From: Paracoccaceae bacterium
GTDB taxonomy: Bacteria; Pseudomonadota; Alphaproteobacteria; Rhodobacterales; Rhodobacteraceae
Assembly (NCBI GenBank): GCA_028875855.1
Contig: JAGWVA010000044.1
Location: 1-33,435, forward strand
Length of the DNA stretch: 33,435 nt
Reading direction: 5' to 3'
Below, piece after piece: positions 1-7,711 of this stretch. The translations under genes were made by a program, and so were the position numbers. The notes beneath the pieces were generated by a model, which was not told the DNA's origin, searched no databases, and saw nothing but the letters and a program-made list of their open reading frames with translations. The stretch's first letter is position 1. Each line of letters opens with the position of its first letter.

Positions 1-1
1 C

Positions 2-520
2 TCGCTTGCGCTGGTGGCCGTCTATCCTTTCGCCAAGCGCTTCACGTGGTGGCCGCAGGTCTTCCTTGGTCTTGCGTTCAACTGGGGCGCGCTGCTTGCG
101 TGGACGGCCCATACCGGGCGCATCGGGGGCCCGTCGCTGACGCTTTACCTCGCCGGTATCGCCTGGACGCTGTTCTACGACACGATCTATGCCCATCAGG
201 ACAAGGAAGACGACGCGCTGATCGGGGTGAAGTCCACCGCGCGGCTCTTTGGACGCGACACCCACATGTGGCTGCGCGTCTTCGCCATTGCCTCGGTCCT
301 GCTGATGAGCCTTGCGCTGATCGCCGCCCTGACGCCGCGCGTCTCGGCGCTGTCGATGTCGCTGGCTCTGGCCGGTGCCTGGGGGCTTGGCTGGCATCTG
401 GCCTGGCAACTGGGAAAGCTTGACATCGACAGCCCGGATGTCTGCCTGAAACTCTTCCGGGCCAATCGCGACGCGGGCCTGATCCCGGCGGTTGCGCTTC
501 TTTTGGCCGCGATCCTCTGA
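2..520 (+). CDS. ubiA: 4-hydroxybenzoate polyprenyltransferase UbiA, C-terminal part
   Basis: This is the C-terminal 172 residues of a UbiA-family prenyltransferase; the frame is open to the left edge, so the start lies outside the window. UbiA is an inner-membrane enzyme that joins the polyprenyl tail to 4-hydroxybenzoate in ubiquinone synthesis. The sequence shows the second aspartate-rich motif, YDTIYAHQDKEDD, at about nt 176-214, which in the family binds Mg-diphosphate, followed by several hydrophobic membrane segments. The UbiA assignment rather than a chlorophyll or haem prenyltransferase rests on the DxxYAxxDxxxD form and the following GVKSTA. A polyprenyl diphosphate synthase lies about 20 kb away at 20782. 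The next gene starts 113 nt downstream. Confidence 0.9.
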   Translation, partial: SLALVAVYPFAKRFTWWPQVFLGLAFNWGALLAWTAHTGRIGGPSLTLYLAGIAWTLFYDTIYAHQDKEDDALIGVKSTARLFGRDTHMWLRVFAIASVLLMSLALIAALTPRVSALSMSLALAGAWGLGWHLAWQLGKLDIDSPDVCLKLFRANRDAGLIPAVALLLAAIL

Positions 521-633
521 CAAGCGCGTGAGATGGCATGGGCTGTTTCTTGCCTTCGGCGCCAGCCTTTGATTGATCCGGTGCCAACCGCCCCTTATGC
601 AGGGGGATATACTTCGGAGAAGACCAAGGCCCC

Positions 634-2634
634 ATGCGGCAATCACAGACCCTGATCGCCATTGCGGCCTTTGCGACGGCGGCTGCGCTGAGTTACGTCG
701 GCGCGGTCTGGGCCGTGAAGAAGGTCGAACAGCGGACCGAAGTTCTCGTGTCGCACAAGCTGTCGCTGGCCGGGCTGGAATGGGCGAAGGTGTCCACCAA
801 CGGTCTTCAGGTCCGCCTGACCGGGACCGCCCCGACCGAGGCCGCGCGCTACCGGGTGCTGACCGTGGTCGAGACCGCCGTGGATGCCACGCGGGTGCGC
901 GACGCGATGCAGGTCAAGCCCGCCAAGGCGCTTGCCCCGCCCAAGTTCTCGATCGAACTGCTGCGCAACGCCGATGGCATATCGTTGATCGGCCTCGTGC
1001 CGCTTGCCAGCAACAAGGACGACATCGCCCGCCGGGTCGAGGCGCTGAACCCCGGCGGAAAGGTCACGGACCTACTGGAGACGGCGGATGCGCCGATCCC
1101 CGAGGGCTGGCGGGCTGCGGTGGATTACGGGCTTCTGGCCGCCCAAGAGGTGCCCCGTTCGAAGATTTCGATCACCGCCGGCCATGTGCAGGTGACCGGC
1201 ATTTCCGACAGTGCCGACCAGCAGGCGCGATACGAGACCGATCTTGCTCGCGCCGCACCCGAAGGGCTGGATGTGGCGGTCAACATCTCGGCCCCGCGCC
1301 CCGTCATCACGCCCTTCACGCTGCGCTTCCTGATCGACGATCAGGGCGCGCGTTTCGATGCCTGTTCCGCCGATACCGTCAAGGCGCGCGACATGATCGA
1401 AAAGGCCGCCGTCGCGGCGGGGGTGAAGGGAAAGATCCAGTGCACCGTCGGCATGGGCGTGCCCACGCCCCGCTGGGCCGAGGGGACGGCGCTTGGCATT
1501 CAGGCGGTGAAAGAGCTTGGCAAGGGCGTCATCACCTTCTCGGACGCCGACGTGACGCTGGTCGCGGCGCAAGGCACGCCGCAGGACGTGTTCGACAAGG
1601 TGGTGGGCGAACTGGGCGCCAAGCTGCCGGATGTCTTCTCGCTCAAGGCCACGTTGCCCAAGCCCAAGACCCAGCAGCAGGCGCAGGGCCCGGTAGAGTT
1701 CACGGCGTCGCTGGCAAAGGACGGTCAGGTGACGCTGCGCGGCCGTCTGACCGACAAGCGGATGCACGATGCCGTGGAGAGCTATGCCAAGGCGCGGTTT
1801 GGCGCGAGCAAGGTCTTCGTCGCGACCCGCACGGACGAGAACCTGCCCGATGGCTGGCCGATCCGGGTTCTGGCCGGGCTGGAGGCGCTGTCCTACCTGC
1901 ATGACGGATCGGTGCTGGTGCAGCCCGATCAGGTCGCGATAACCGGCGAAACCGGTTCTCAGGATGCCAAGGACCAGATCTCGCGCGTGCTGTCGGACAA
2001 GCTGGGGCAGGGGCAGGCCTTCTCGATCTCGGTCAATTACGTGAAGGCGCTCGACCCCAAGGCGAACATGCCCACGCCCGAGCAATGCGTGGCGGCGGTC
2101 CAGACCGAGCTGAAGACCCACAAGATCAACTTCCAGCCCGGTTCGGACAAGTTCGACTCGGATGCGGCGACGATTCTCGATGCTATCGCGGCCCAAATCC
2201 GCAAATGCCCGGACGTGAAGATGCAGGTGGCGGGCTACACCGACAGCCAGGGGGCTGCGGACATGAACCTTTCGCTCAGCCAGCAGCGGGCGCAGGCGGT
2301 GGTCATGGCTCTGGCGAACCGCCGGGTGCTGGTGGGCAACCTTGTCGCCAAGGGCTTTGGCGAGGCGAATCCGATCGCCGACAACGCCACGCAAGCCGGG
2401 CGCGAGGCGAATCGCCGGATCGAGATCACGCTGCTGACGCCGACGCCCGACCCGGGCGCGCCCGATGGGGCAGGCCAGACGGGCCAGACGGCGACCACGA
2501 CTCAGGCCCCGGCGTCAGCCGCCGGTGGGGCCGGTGGACCTGCCGCGCCAGAGGCAAAGCCGGCTGCCGGCGATACCAATGCGACGGACCCGGCCACGCT
2601 GCGGCCGAAACCCCGCCCCGATGTGAAGAATTAA
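634..2634 (+). CDS. OmpA-family envelope protein with duplicated N-terminal modules
   Basis: A 666-residue protein with an N-terminal hydrophobic signal or anchor (about residues 5-28), a long periplasmic region, and a C-terminal OmpA peptidoglycan-binding domain at about 497-600. That domain carries the family motif GYTDSQGA, the LSQQRAQAV helix and the ending REANRRIEI. The middle appears to contain two related modules (about 105-233 and 353-476), each with a short beta/alpha unit followed by a PxGW element and a VxxTG strand, resembling BON-like folds. The tail from about 605 is rich in Pro, Ala, Gly and Thr. The likely role is tethering the envelope to peptidoglycan; the exact function is not known. 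AAGG lies four bases before the ATG. The gene is followed after 12 nt by a small membrane protein gene, probably in the same operon. Confidence 0.85.
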   Translation: MRQSQTLIAIAAFATAAALSYVGAVWAVKKVEQRTEVLVSHKLSLAGLEWAKVSTNGLQVRLTGTAPTEAARYRVLTVVETAVDATRVRDAMQVKPAKALAPPKFSIELLRNADGISLIGLVPLASNKDDIARRVEALNPGGKVTDLLETADAPIPEGWRAAVDYGLLAAQEVPRSKISITAGHVQVTGISDSADQQARYETDLARAAPEGLDVAVNISAPRPVITPFTLRFLIDDQGARFDACSADTVKARDMIEKAAVAAGVKGKIQCTVGMGVPTPRWAEGTALGIQAVKELGKGVITFSDADVTLVAAQGTPQDVFDKVVGELGAKLPDVFSLKATLPKPKTQQQAQGPVEFTASLAKDGQVTLRGRLTDKRMHDAVESYAKARFGASKVFVATRTDENLPDGWPIRVLAGLEALSYLHDGSVLVQPDQVAITGETGSQDAKDQISRVLSDKLGQGQAFSISVNYVKALDPKANMPTPEQCVAAVQTELKTHKINFQPGSDKFDSDAATILDAIAAQIRKCPDVKMQVAGYTDSQGAADMNLSLSQQRAQAVVMALANRRVLVGNLVAKGFGEANPIADNATQAGREANRRIEITLLTPTPDPGAPDGAGQTGQTATTTQAPASAAGGAGGPAAPEAKPAAGDTNATDPATLRPKPRPDVKN

Positions 2635-2646
2635 GCGGAGGACACG

Positions 2647-2973
2647 ATGAACCGGACCGAATTCGTCTATGTGACCGCGACGATGCTGTTCGTGGCCTTC
2701 GCGCTCGGCTGGTTCGCCTACTGGCTCCTCCATCGCTTCACCCGCGTCAGCCAGGCCGATCTTGGCGAGCTTGACCAGATGGCGCAGTCGCTGCACGAGG
2801 CCGAGGAGACCCGCGATCAGGCGCTGGAATACATCCAGACCCGCGAGGCTGAACTGAACAACCAGATCGCCCAGACCGAGGCAGAGCTGCGGGCCGCGAT
2901 GGACGGCCTGCGCGACGCCCGGCGCGAGGCCGAGGAGATGCGCGCCTATATCGAGCGGATGAACGCCGACTGA
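2647..2973 (+). CDS. Small membrane-anchored coiled-coil protein
   Basis: A 108-residue protein with one N-terminal transmembrane segment (about residues 8-28, ending in a Tyr/Trp-rich FAYWLLHRF) and a highly charged, continuous heptad-like coiled coil from about 33 to 105. I recognise no named family. A GGAGG ribosome site lies just upstream. It starts 12 nt after the OmpA-family gene and is probably cotranscribed with it, so a joint role at the envelope is a reasonable inference. No cysteine or enzymatic motif is present. The downstream neighbour converges from the minus strand after 157 nt in which I see no gene. Confidence 0.7.
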   Translation: MNRTEFVYVTATMLFVAFALGWFAYWLLHRFTRVSQADLGELDQMAQSLHEAEETRDQALEYIQTREAELNNQIAQTEAELRAAMDGLRDARREAEEMRAYIERMNAD

Positions 2974-3130
2974 CAGGCGATTCCCGCAGCAGCCGCGTCC
3001 TGCGGAAGCTGTCGAAGGGAACGGGGTTGGCACACCTCCCGAACAGGGTGCGCCCCACCCCACATGGCGCTTGCCCGGCATGACCCGCACCCCCCAGTGA
3101 ACGGATCATGGCCGGGAAAGAGCCGCCCGA

Positions 3131-3511
3131 TCACTCGTGCGTTTTTACGGTGTGCAGATAGGCGATGACGTCGTTGACCTGTTGATCGGTCAGCTTGCCT
3201 TTCCAGCGGGGCATGATCTTGTCCAGATCGCCGCCTTCTTCGTCCTTGCCGGTCAGGATCGCGCGTTTGATGAGCGCGTCGTCCTTGTGATACTGGTCTT
3301 CCAGCCCGGGCGATTGCAGGTCGGCCGACTTCGTGTCGCCCAGTTTCACGCCGCCCGAGGCGTCCGTCTTGTGGCAGACGGCGCAATGCGTCAGGAAAAT
3401 GTGGTGGCCGGCATGCGCATCGCCCGTGACGGTGGTGGAAGCTGCGAAGGCGGTCGTTGCCGAGAGCGCGAGGCCCCCGAGGATGACTGCGGCCTTGGTG
3501 TAAACCTTCAT
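3131..3511 (-). CDS. Periplasmic monohaem c-type cytochrome
   Basis: A 126-residue secreted cytochrome c. The signal peptide covers about residues 1-23 (AFA-A cleavage), one CxxCH haem site (C43, C46, H47) follows, and M100 in KIMPRWKGKL is the likely sixth ligand. The C-terminal TDQQVNDVIAYLHTVK helix is typical of class I cytochromes. The start was chosen for the signal peptide and a GGAGA-type site; a longer upstream reading has no signal peptide. It lies 94 nt downstream of the FTR1 permease gene on the same strand, with a near-consensus FNR box in that gap, so it can have its own low-oxygen promoter. From context I infer that it takes electrons from iron oxidation during uptake; a role as a general electron carrier is equally possible. 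Confidence 0.85.
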   Translation of the reverse strand: MKVYTKAAVILGGLALSATTAFAASTTVTGDAHAGHHIFLTHCAVCHKTDASGGVKLGDTKSADLQSPGLEDQYHKDDALIKRAILTGKDEEGGDLDKIMPRWKGKLTDQQVNDVIAYLHTVKTHE

Positions 3512-3584
3512 GGGTCTGTCTCCGTTCTGCCGAGTCCCCAATGACACGGCAGCCCGACAATGTGTTCTTTCGCAGGTGCCGGCC

Positions 3585-3598
3585 TTGATCCAGATCAG
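3585..3598 (-). promoter_or_regulatory. FNR/FnrL box upstream of the cytochrome c gene
   Basis: TTGATCCAGATCAG matches the FNR consensus TTGAT-N4-ATCAA at nine of ten positions. Its centre is about 80 nt upstream of the cytochrome ATG, and it begins 8 nt beyond the permease stop codon. If it acts as a class II site (centre at -41.5), the transcript would start near 3550 and leave a leader of about 39 nt. FnrL is the oxygen-sensing activator of Rhodobacter. The match is seen directly; function is inferred. Confidence 0.55.
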
Positions 3599-3605
3599 GC
3601 CGCGG

Positions 3606-4451
3606 TCACCCGTTGCGCGGCGCCGTCCGGGCAAGGCTGCTGGCGCGACCCTGCCAGCGCAGCGCCACCGCCACCGCCCCCCAATACACGATCCACGCCG
3701 CAAGGATCATCGCGTCGGGCGCGGAACGGTAGCCCGTCAGGGCCGCGGCGACGCTGCCGATGCGCGAGTTGTCATCCAGCAGCATGCCAAGGTCCCAGAT
3801 CGGCGCGCCGAAAGGCAGGACGCCCATCGACACGAGATCGCTCACCCCGGTGGTGAAGAGCGCGGCCCCGAGCAGCAGAAGCATGATCTCGGACAGCTGG
3901 AAGAATCGCCGCCACGGCATGAAGCGGCTGCCAAGGCGCAACAGCGCATAGGTCGCCGCCGCGGCGGCAAGACCCGCCGCCATCGCAGCCAGAAGGCCCG
4001 GAAGCGTGCTGTGCCCGGCCGCGGCCAGCGTGCCGTAAAGGAAGACCACCGTCTCGCTGCCCTCGCGGGCGACGGCGGTCATCGACAGCAGAAAGACCGC
4101 TCCCCAGCGTCCATCGGCGGCGGCTGCATCCAGCCCGCCTTCCATCTCGCGCTTGAGGGTGCGGCCGTGACGGCGCATCCAGGCGACCATCTGGACGATC
4201 AGGCCCGCGGCCAGGAACACCATCCCCGTCATGAGCGCGCTGCGCAGGCCGCCCGAAAGCAGGCTGGAAAAGCCAAGGACCATCGCCGCGAAGCCAAGCG
4301 CCACCGCAAGCCCTGCCGCGACCCCGCCCCACAGGAAAAGCCGCGCCCGGCGTCCGGCCTGCCGCGCGGTCAGCCAGCTTGACAGGATGCCGATGACGAG
4401 AAGCGCCTCGATGCTTTCGCGCCACAGGATGAAGGCGACCTGACCGCCCAT
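3606..4451 (-). CDS. FTR1-family high-affinity iron permease
   Basis: A 281-residue polytopic inner-membrane protein of the FTR1/EfeU/FtrC family, which transports ferric iron generated by a partner oxidase. It carries the two REXXE iron-binding motifs of the family: RESIE at residues 11-15 and REGSE at 129-133. About seven hydrophobic segments are visible. The start lies 3 nt after the stop of the cupredoxin gene, so the two are translationally linked. The genome context of cupredoxin plus permease resembles ftrB-ftrC of the FtrABCD ferrous-iron system. No ftrA (P19) or ftrD gene lies next to it, and a cytochrome c gene follows instead. The family call is firm; the naming as FtrC rather than EfeU is an inference from the neighbour. 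Confidence 0.9.
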   Translation of the reverse strand: MGGQVAFILWRESIEALLVIGILSSWLTARQAGRRARLFLWGGVAAGLAVALGFAAMVLGFSSLLSGGLRSALMTGMVFLAAGLIVQMVAWMRRHGRTLKREMEGGLDAAAADGRWGAVFLLSMTAVAREGSETVVFLYGTLAAAGHSTLPGLLAAMAAGLAAAAATYALLRLGSRFMPWRRFFQLSEIMLLLLGAALFTTGVSDLVSMGVLPFGAPIWDLGMLLDDNSRIGSVAAALTGYRSAPDAMILAAWIVYWGAVAVALRWQGRASSLARTAPRNG

Positions 4452-4454
4452 GGC

Positions 4455-4784
4455 CTATTCCGCCACAAGAGTGCCGCGGGCGGCAGGATGGAATTCGTCC
4501 ACGAAAGGATAGCGGCCCTTCGGCAGCGTCAGCTTCAGCTGGACCTCCTTGCCGGGGGGCAGGATCTTCTCGACGTGCAGGCGGTGGCTTTCGAATTCCG
4601 CCGGCGTCTTGCCGGTGTTGCGCACGGTCAGGGTGAAGGGCTTGCCGGCCGGAACCGTGATCTGCGTGGGCGTGGCCGTGCCATCCGCCAGGGACAGGAC
4701 GGGGTCCTGCGTCTGGGCGCCGGCCGCCGTGGCCAGCACTGCAGAAAGCAGCAAGGCGAACCCAAGGCCTAGGGAAATGTTCAT
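4455..4784 (-). CDS. Periplasmic cupredoxin, FtrB/P19-system type
   Basis: A 109-residue secreted protein with a signal peptide (about residues 1-23, cleavage after AGA) and a single cupredoxin domain. It shows the block FESHRLHVEKILPPG followed by FVDEFHPAARGTLV, the pattern of cupredoxins encoded with FTR1 permeases, such as FtrB of Brucella and Bordetella. In those systems the protein is proposed to take part in Fe(II) oxidation before permeation. It is the first gene of the unit and lies 3 nt before the permease gene. An FNR-like TGA-N6-TCA palindrome lies about 50 nt upstream. The family call is good; copper binding and oxidase activity are inferred from homologues. Confidence 0.8.
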   Translation of the reverse strand: MNISLGLGFALLLSAVLATAAGAQTQDPVLSLADGTATPTQITVPAGKPFTLTVRNTGKTPAEFESHRLHVEKILPPGKEVQLKLTLPKGRYPFVDEFHPAARGTLVAE

Positions 4785-4828
4785 ATCGCGTCTCCGGGCG
4801 CAACGGGCGCCTTAAGGACGTATATCCG

Positions 4829-4842
4829 ATGAAAATAATCAG
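4829..4842 (-). promoter_or_regulatory. Weak FNR/CRP-family palindrome upstream of the cupredoxin gene
   Basis: ATGAAAATAATCAG keeps the TGA-N6-TCA core of FNR/CRP-family sites and matches seven of ten FNR positions. It sits in a short AT-rich patch 45-58 nt upstream of the cupredoxin ATG. It is much weaker than the 3585-3598 site, and a core of this size can arise by chance. Confidence 0.3.
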
Positions 4843-4871
4843 GTAAAGGGAATCCTGACCTTTTCACTCGA

Positions 4872-5318
4872 CTACTGGCGATCCCAGCGGGACAGGGCAT
4901 CCTCGTCCGCATCCTTTGCCGCGACCCAAGCCGTTCCGTCGGCTGCGATTTCCTTCTTCCAGAACGGCGCGCGGGACTTCAGGTAGTCCATCAGGAACTC
5001 GGCCGCGGCGAAGGCATCGCCCCGATGGGGGGCGGCGGTGGCGACCATCATGATCGATTCGCCCGGCGCCATAGGCCCGAACCGGTGGATGACGAGGCAA
5101 TCCAGCAGCGACCAGCGGGCGGTGGCCTCGTCCATGATCGCGGCGATCGCGCGTTCGGTCATGCCGGGGTAATGCTCGATCTCCATCCGCGTGAGACCGC
5201 CGTCGTCGCGGACCACGCCGGTGAAGGTGACGACCGCGCCCGCATTGTGCCGTCCCTTTGCAAAGGCGGACAGTTCGGCGCCCGGATCGAACGGGTCGGC
5301 CTGAACCCGCAGCGCCAT
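4872..5318 (-). CDS. moaE: Molybdopterin synthase catalytic subunit MoaE
   Basis: A 148-residue protein of full family length. MoaE is the large subunit of molybdopterin synthase, which inserts two sulfurs from the MoaD thiocarboxylate into cyclic pyranopterin monophosphate to make molybdopterin in the cytosol. Visible hallmarks are AGAVVTFTGVVRD near the N-terminus, APHRGDAF at about 97-104, and MDYLKSRAPFWKKE at 110-123, which holds the two catalytic lysines (K114 and K121, seven apart as in E. coli K119/K126). It begins 1 nt after the moaD stop, in the order pgsA-moaD-moaE. Confidence 0.95.
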   Translation of the reverse strand: MALRVQADPFDPGAELSAFAKGRHNAGAVVTFTGVVRDDGGLTRMEIEHYPGMTERAIAAIMDEATARWSLLDCLVIHRFGPMAPGESIMMVATAAPHRGDAFAAAEFLMDYLKSRAPFWKKEIAADGTAWVAAKDADEDALSRWDRQ

Positions 5319-5319
5319 C

Positions 5320-5568
5320 TCAGCCCCCCGTCATCGGCGGGAAAAAGGCCACTTCACGCACGCCCGCCAGCGGGGCGTCGAAGCTCGACAGGTTCTGGTC
5401 AAGCGCCACGCGCAGGGCCGACAGATCGGCGAAGGCCGCGGCATAGCGATCCTCGCGCGCGACGAGTTCGGCGACCAGATCGGCCACCGTCGCGGCGCTG
5501 GTTTCCAGCCGTTCCTTCGGCAGGCCGATGCGTTCGCGCACCCAGGCGAAGTAAAGGACGTCGATCAC
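5320..5568 (-). CDS. moaD: Molybdopterin synthase sulfur carrier subunit MoaD
   Basis: An 82-residue ubiquitin-like protein ending in the Gly-Gly tail (PPMTGG) that is adenylated and thiocarboxylated to deliver sulfur to MoaE. I place the start at the GTG at 5568, whose bases overlap the pgsA stop codon (GTGA). This gives a normal MoaD N-terminus, IDVLYFAWVRERIG. The frame stays open upstream through pgsA, so a longer reading would be an artefact. Translational coupling to pgsA and the 1-nt spacing to moaE indicate one operon. Confidence 0.93.
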   Translation of the reverse strand: MIDVLYFAWVRERIGLPKERLETSAATVADLVAELVAREDRYAAAFADLSALRVALDQNLSSFDAPLAGVREVAFFPPMTGG

Positions 5569-6170
5569 GATTTCACCTCGCTCCGCAGATGGGGCAGCGC
5601 CTTCACGAAGTAATCGATCCCCGTGAGCAGCGTCAGCGCGGCGGCGATCCAGATCAGCACAAGACCGAACTGCGTGGCCCAGCTTGCCGACCAATGCGCC
5701 GCCTGTTGGCCGCGGTCGGCGACATAGCCCAGCCCGGTGCCCAGAAACAGCTCGGCAATCGCCAGCATCTGCGCCGTCGTCTTCCACTTGGCGAGCTTCG
5801 TGACCTTCAGCAGCCCCGCCTTGTGGCCAAGGAATTCCCGCAGGCCCGACACGAAGACCTCGCGGAACAGGATCACCGTGACGGGCAGGATCAGCCAGGG
5901 GTTCATGCCGGAGTAGCCGGTGATGACGACAAGCGCGATCACCACCATCGCCTTGTCGGCAATCGGGTCCAGCATGGCGCCGAATTTCGACTCCTGCCCC
6001 CACAGCCGCGCGAGGTAGCCATCCACCCAGTCGGTGACGGACGCCAGCACGAACAGTGCAAGCGCCAGCCAATCGGCGGCAGGCCGGTGAAAATACAGGA
6101 ACATCACCGGCACACAGGGCGCCGCGAAAAGCCGCAGCACGGTCAGGGCATTGGGGATCCACCATCTCAT
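5565..6170 (-). CDS. pgsA: CDP-diacylglycerol-glycerol-3-phosphate 3-phosphatidyltransferase
   Basis: A 201-residue integral membrane enzyme that makes phosphatidylglycerolphosphate, the committed step to phosphatidylglycerol and cardiolipin. It carries the complete CDP-alcohol phosphatidyltransferase motif DxxDGxxAR-x8-GxxxDxxxD at residues 47-72 (D47, D50, G51, A54, R55, G64, D68, D72). The N-terminus WWIPNALTVLRL and REVFVSGLREF at about 122-132 are typical of PgsA rather than PssA. Its stop codon overlaps the moaD GTG by 4 nt. Confidence 0.95.
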   Translation of the reverse strand: MRWWIPNALTVLRLFAAPCVPVMFLYFHRPAADWLALALFVLASVTDWVDGYLARLWGQESKFGAMLDPIADKAMVVIALVVITGYSGMNPWLILPVTVILFREVFVSGLREFLGHKAGLLKVTKLAKWKTTAQMLAIAELFLGTGLGYVADRGQQAAHWSASWATQFGLVLIWIAAALTLLTGIDYFVKALPHLRSEVKS

Positions 6171-6233
6171 GGCCGGAGTCCTATCCCATGACCGGGCTGG
6201 GGGAAAAGCGCTTTCATCAACGGCCGGCGGAGG

Positions 6234-6587
6234 TCACCGCTTCACTTCCTGCGGAGGTGCCGTCAGCACGAGGTGATAGGGGCTGCCGTTCGAGGCCTTC
6301 AGCCCGCCTTTGACGAACTTTCCCTCGATCAGGTAGCGGTGCATGGGCTTGATGCTTTCAAAGCCCGGCCCCTCGACCGGCAGATCGTGCTGCGAGACGG
6401 CCCCGCGGGGTTCGTCCGAGAACAGGATGTAGCCCTTGTCATGCCGCAGCAGGTAGCCGCGCATCGCGACCACCTTGCCGACATACTGTTTCGGATGCCA
6501 TGTCACGGCCCCCACCGAATGGACCGGGCGGGCGAGGGCGGGGCCGGCAAGCGCCAGCAGGGCAAGCGCGGGGATCAGACGCTTCAT
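6234..6587 (-). CDS. Small secreted protein encoded with a beta-propeller protein
   Basis: A 117-residue protein with a clear signal peptide (residues 1-19, cleavage ALA-R). The mature part has alternating strands, with YVGKVVAMRGYLLRHDKGYI near its start, which suggests a small beta-barrel of OB-fold type. I do not recognise a named family. There are no cysteines, haem sites or obvious catalytic residues. Its ATG overlaps the stop of the upstream beta-propeller gene by 4 nt (ATGA), so the two are translationally coupled and probably act together in the periplasm. Confidence 0.7.
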   Translation of the reverse strand: MKRLIPALALLALAGPALARPVHSVGAVTWHPKQYVGKVVAMRGYLLRHDKGYILFSDEPRGAVSQHDLPVEGPGFESIKPMHRYLIEGKFVKGGLKASNGSPYHLVLTAPPQEVKR

Positions 6588-7693
6588 GATTTCACCTCGA
6601 CGACCTGCGCTTGCGGAACTTGCCCCTGCGGGGCCTTCACCTCGGGGATGATGTCAAGGCCGTCGGGGATGCGCAGATAGCCCGGCGCCTCGCCCGGATG
6701 ACCCTTCACACCGTATTGCCACAGGATGCGGTTCGTCTTCGGGTCGATCACGACGATCCGGTGGTTGAGGTCGTCGGTCGCAAGGATATTGCCGTTCGGG
6801 AGTTCCTCGGCAAGCGACGGGCGGTTCAGGCCGCCGTCCTTCAGCGGCGTGTAGCGCCACAGCACCTTTTGCTGGCGATTCACGATGATGATGTTGCCCG
6901 GATTGGTATAGCCCGCCACGACGATGTTGCCGTCCCGTGTCGGTTGCGGATCGGACGGGTAAAGGATCGGCAGCTGGAAGCGCAGCACCTGCTTCCAGTT
7001 CTCGTCGAGTTCGGTGAGCCAATGCCCCTGGATCTCGCTGACCAGAAGATGACCGTTGGCCAGCGGCCGATCGCCATTGGGCGACCGCAGCGTCCCCGGC
7101 CGGCCCGAGCAATCGCCGGTGCGGCCCGCCTGACGAACGATGTGCTTGTCCGGCGCGATCTCGAGAATGCGGCAGTTGCGGATATCGGCCACGACGATAT
7201 TGCCACCGGGCAGTTGATAAGCGTCGTCGGGGTAGTAAAGCCGGTTCGGCCCCGATCCCTGAACGTTCATCTTGCCGTAATCCCAGACAAGCTTGCCGGT
7301 CGCGATGTCGATCTTGCGGATGACATGGCTGTGCTCGAGATTGGTGAGGACCGATTTGCCGCCGTCGGCGAAGAAGGAATCGTCCGCGCCATTGCCGGGC
7401 GGCGCATCCTTGAAATGATATTCCCAGATCGTCTGCTTTTGCGGCGTCACGATCAGCAGGCGGCGGTTGCCGCGGTCTGCGATCAGCACGTTGTATCCGC
7501 CAAGCGCCGCCGCGTCATGCGGCGTCGCCGCCGCCGCCGCATCAAGCGGGGTCGGCGCATGGGGCGGCAGGGCAGGAAGGCTCAGGCTGTCGGGGCCTGT
7601 GTCGGCGGGGCTGGGCAGTGTCTGGGCGGAAAGCGAAGTTGCCGCGGCAAGGAACAGGCAGGCCGCGAGGCTGCGCAGGGGAATGGTCCTCAA
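6584..7693 (-). CDS. Secreted beta-propeller protein (NHL/PQQ-like repeats)
   Basis: A 369-residue secreted protein. I choose the TTG at 7693: it has a GGAGAG ribosome site six bases upstream, and it gives a clean signal peptide (about residues 1-22, SLSA-Q). Starting further upstream would put an unrelated 75-residue stretch before the signal. After a Pro/Ala linker there are about six repeats of roughly 45 residues built around GNIVVADxxNxRIxEI and ILWQYG elements, as in NHL or PQQ-type beta-propellers. The C-terminus is Gln/Pro/Val-rich (APQGQVPQAQVVEV). No enzymatic residues can be assigned. A perfect 14-bp palindrome lies just upstream of the start, and the next gene overlaps by 4 nt. 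Confidence 0.75.
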   Translation of the reverse strand: MRTIPLRSLAACLFLAAATSLSAQTLPSPADTGPDSLSLPALPPHAPTPLDAAAAATPHDAAALGGYNVLIADRGNRRLLIVTPQKQTIWEYHFKDAPPGNGADDSFFADGGKSVLTNLEHSHVIRKIDIATGKLVWDYGKMNVQGSGPNRLYYPDDAYQLPGGNIVVADIRNCRILEIAPDKHIVRQAGRTGDCSGRPGTLRSPNGDRPLANGHLLVSEIQGHWLTELDENWKQVLRFQLPILYPSDPQPTRDGNIVVAGYTNPGNIIIVNRQQKVLWRYTPLKDGGLNRPSLAEELPNGNILATDDLNHRIVVIDPKTNRILWQYGVKGHPGEAPGYLRIPDGLDIIPEVKAPQGQVPQAQVVEVKS

Positions 7694-7711
7694 AAAGATC
7701 TCTCCATCAGT

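Noticed and set aside
3046-3092. Inverted repeat GGGTGCG/CGCACCC between the convergent coiled-coil and cytochrome genes
   Set aside because: The loop exceeds 30 bases and there is no U-tract, so a terminator call is not supported.
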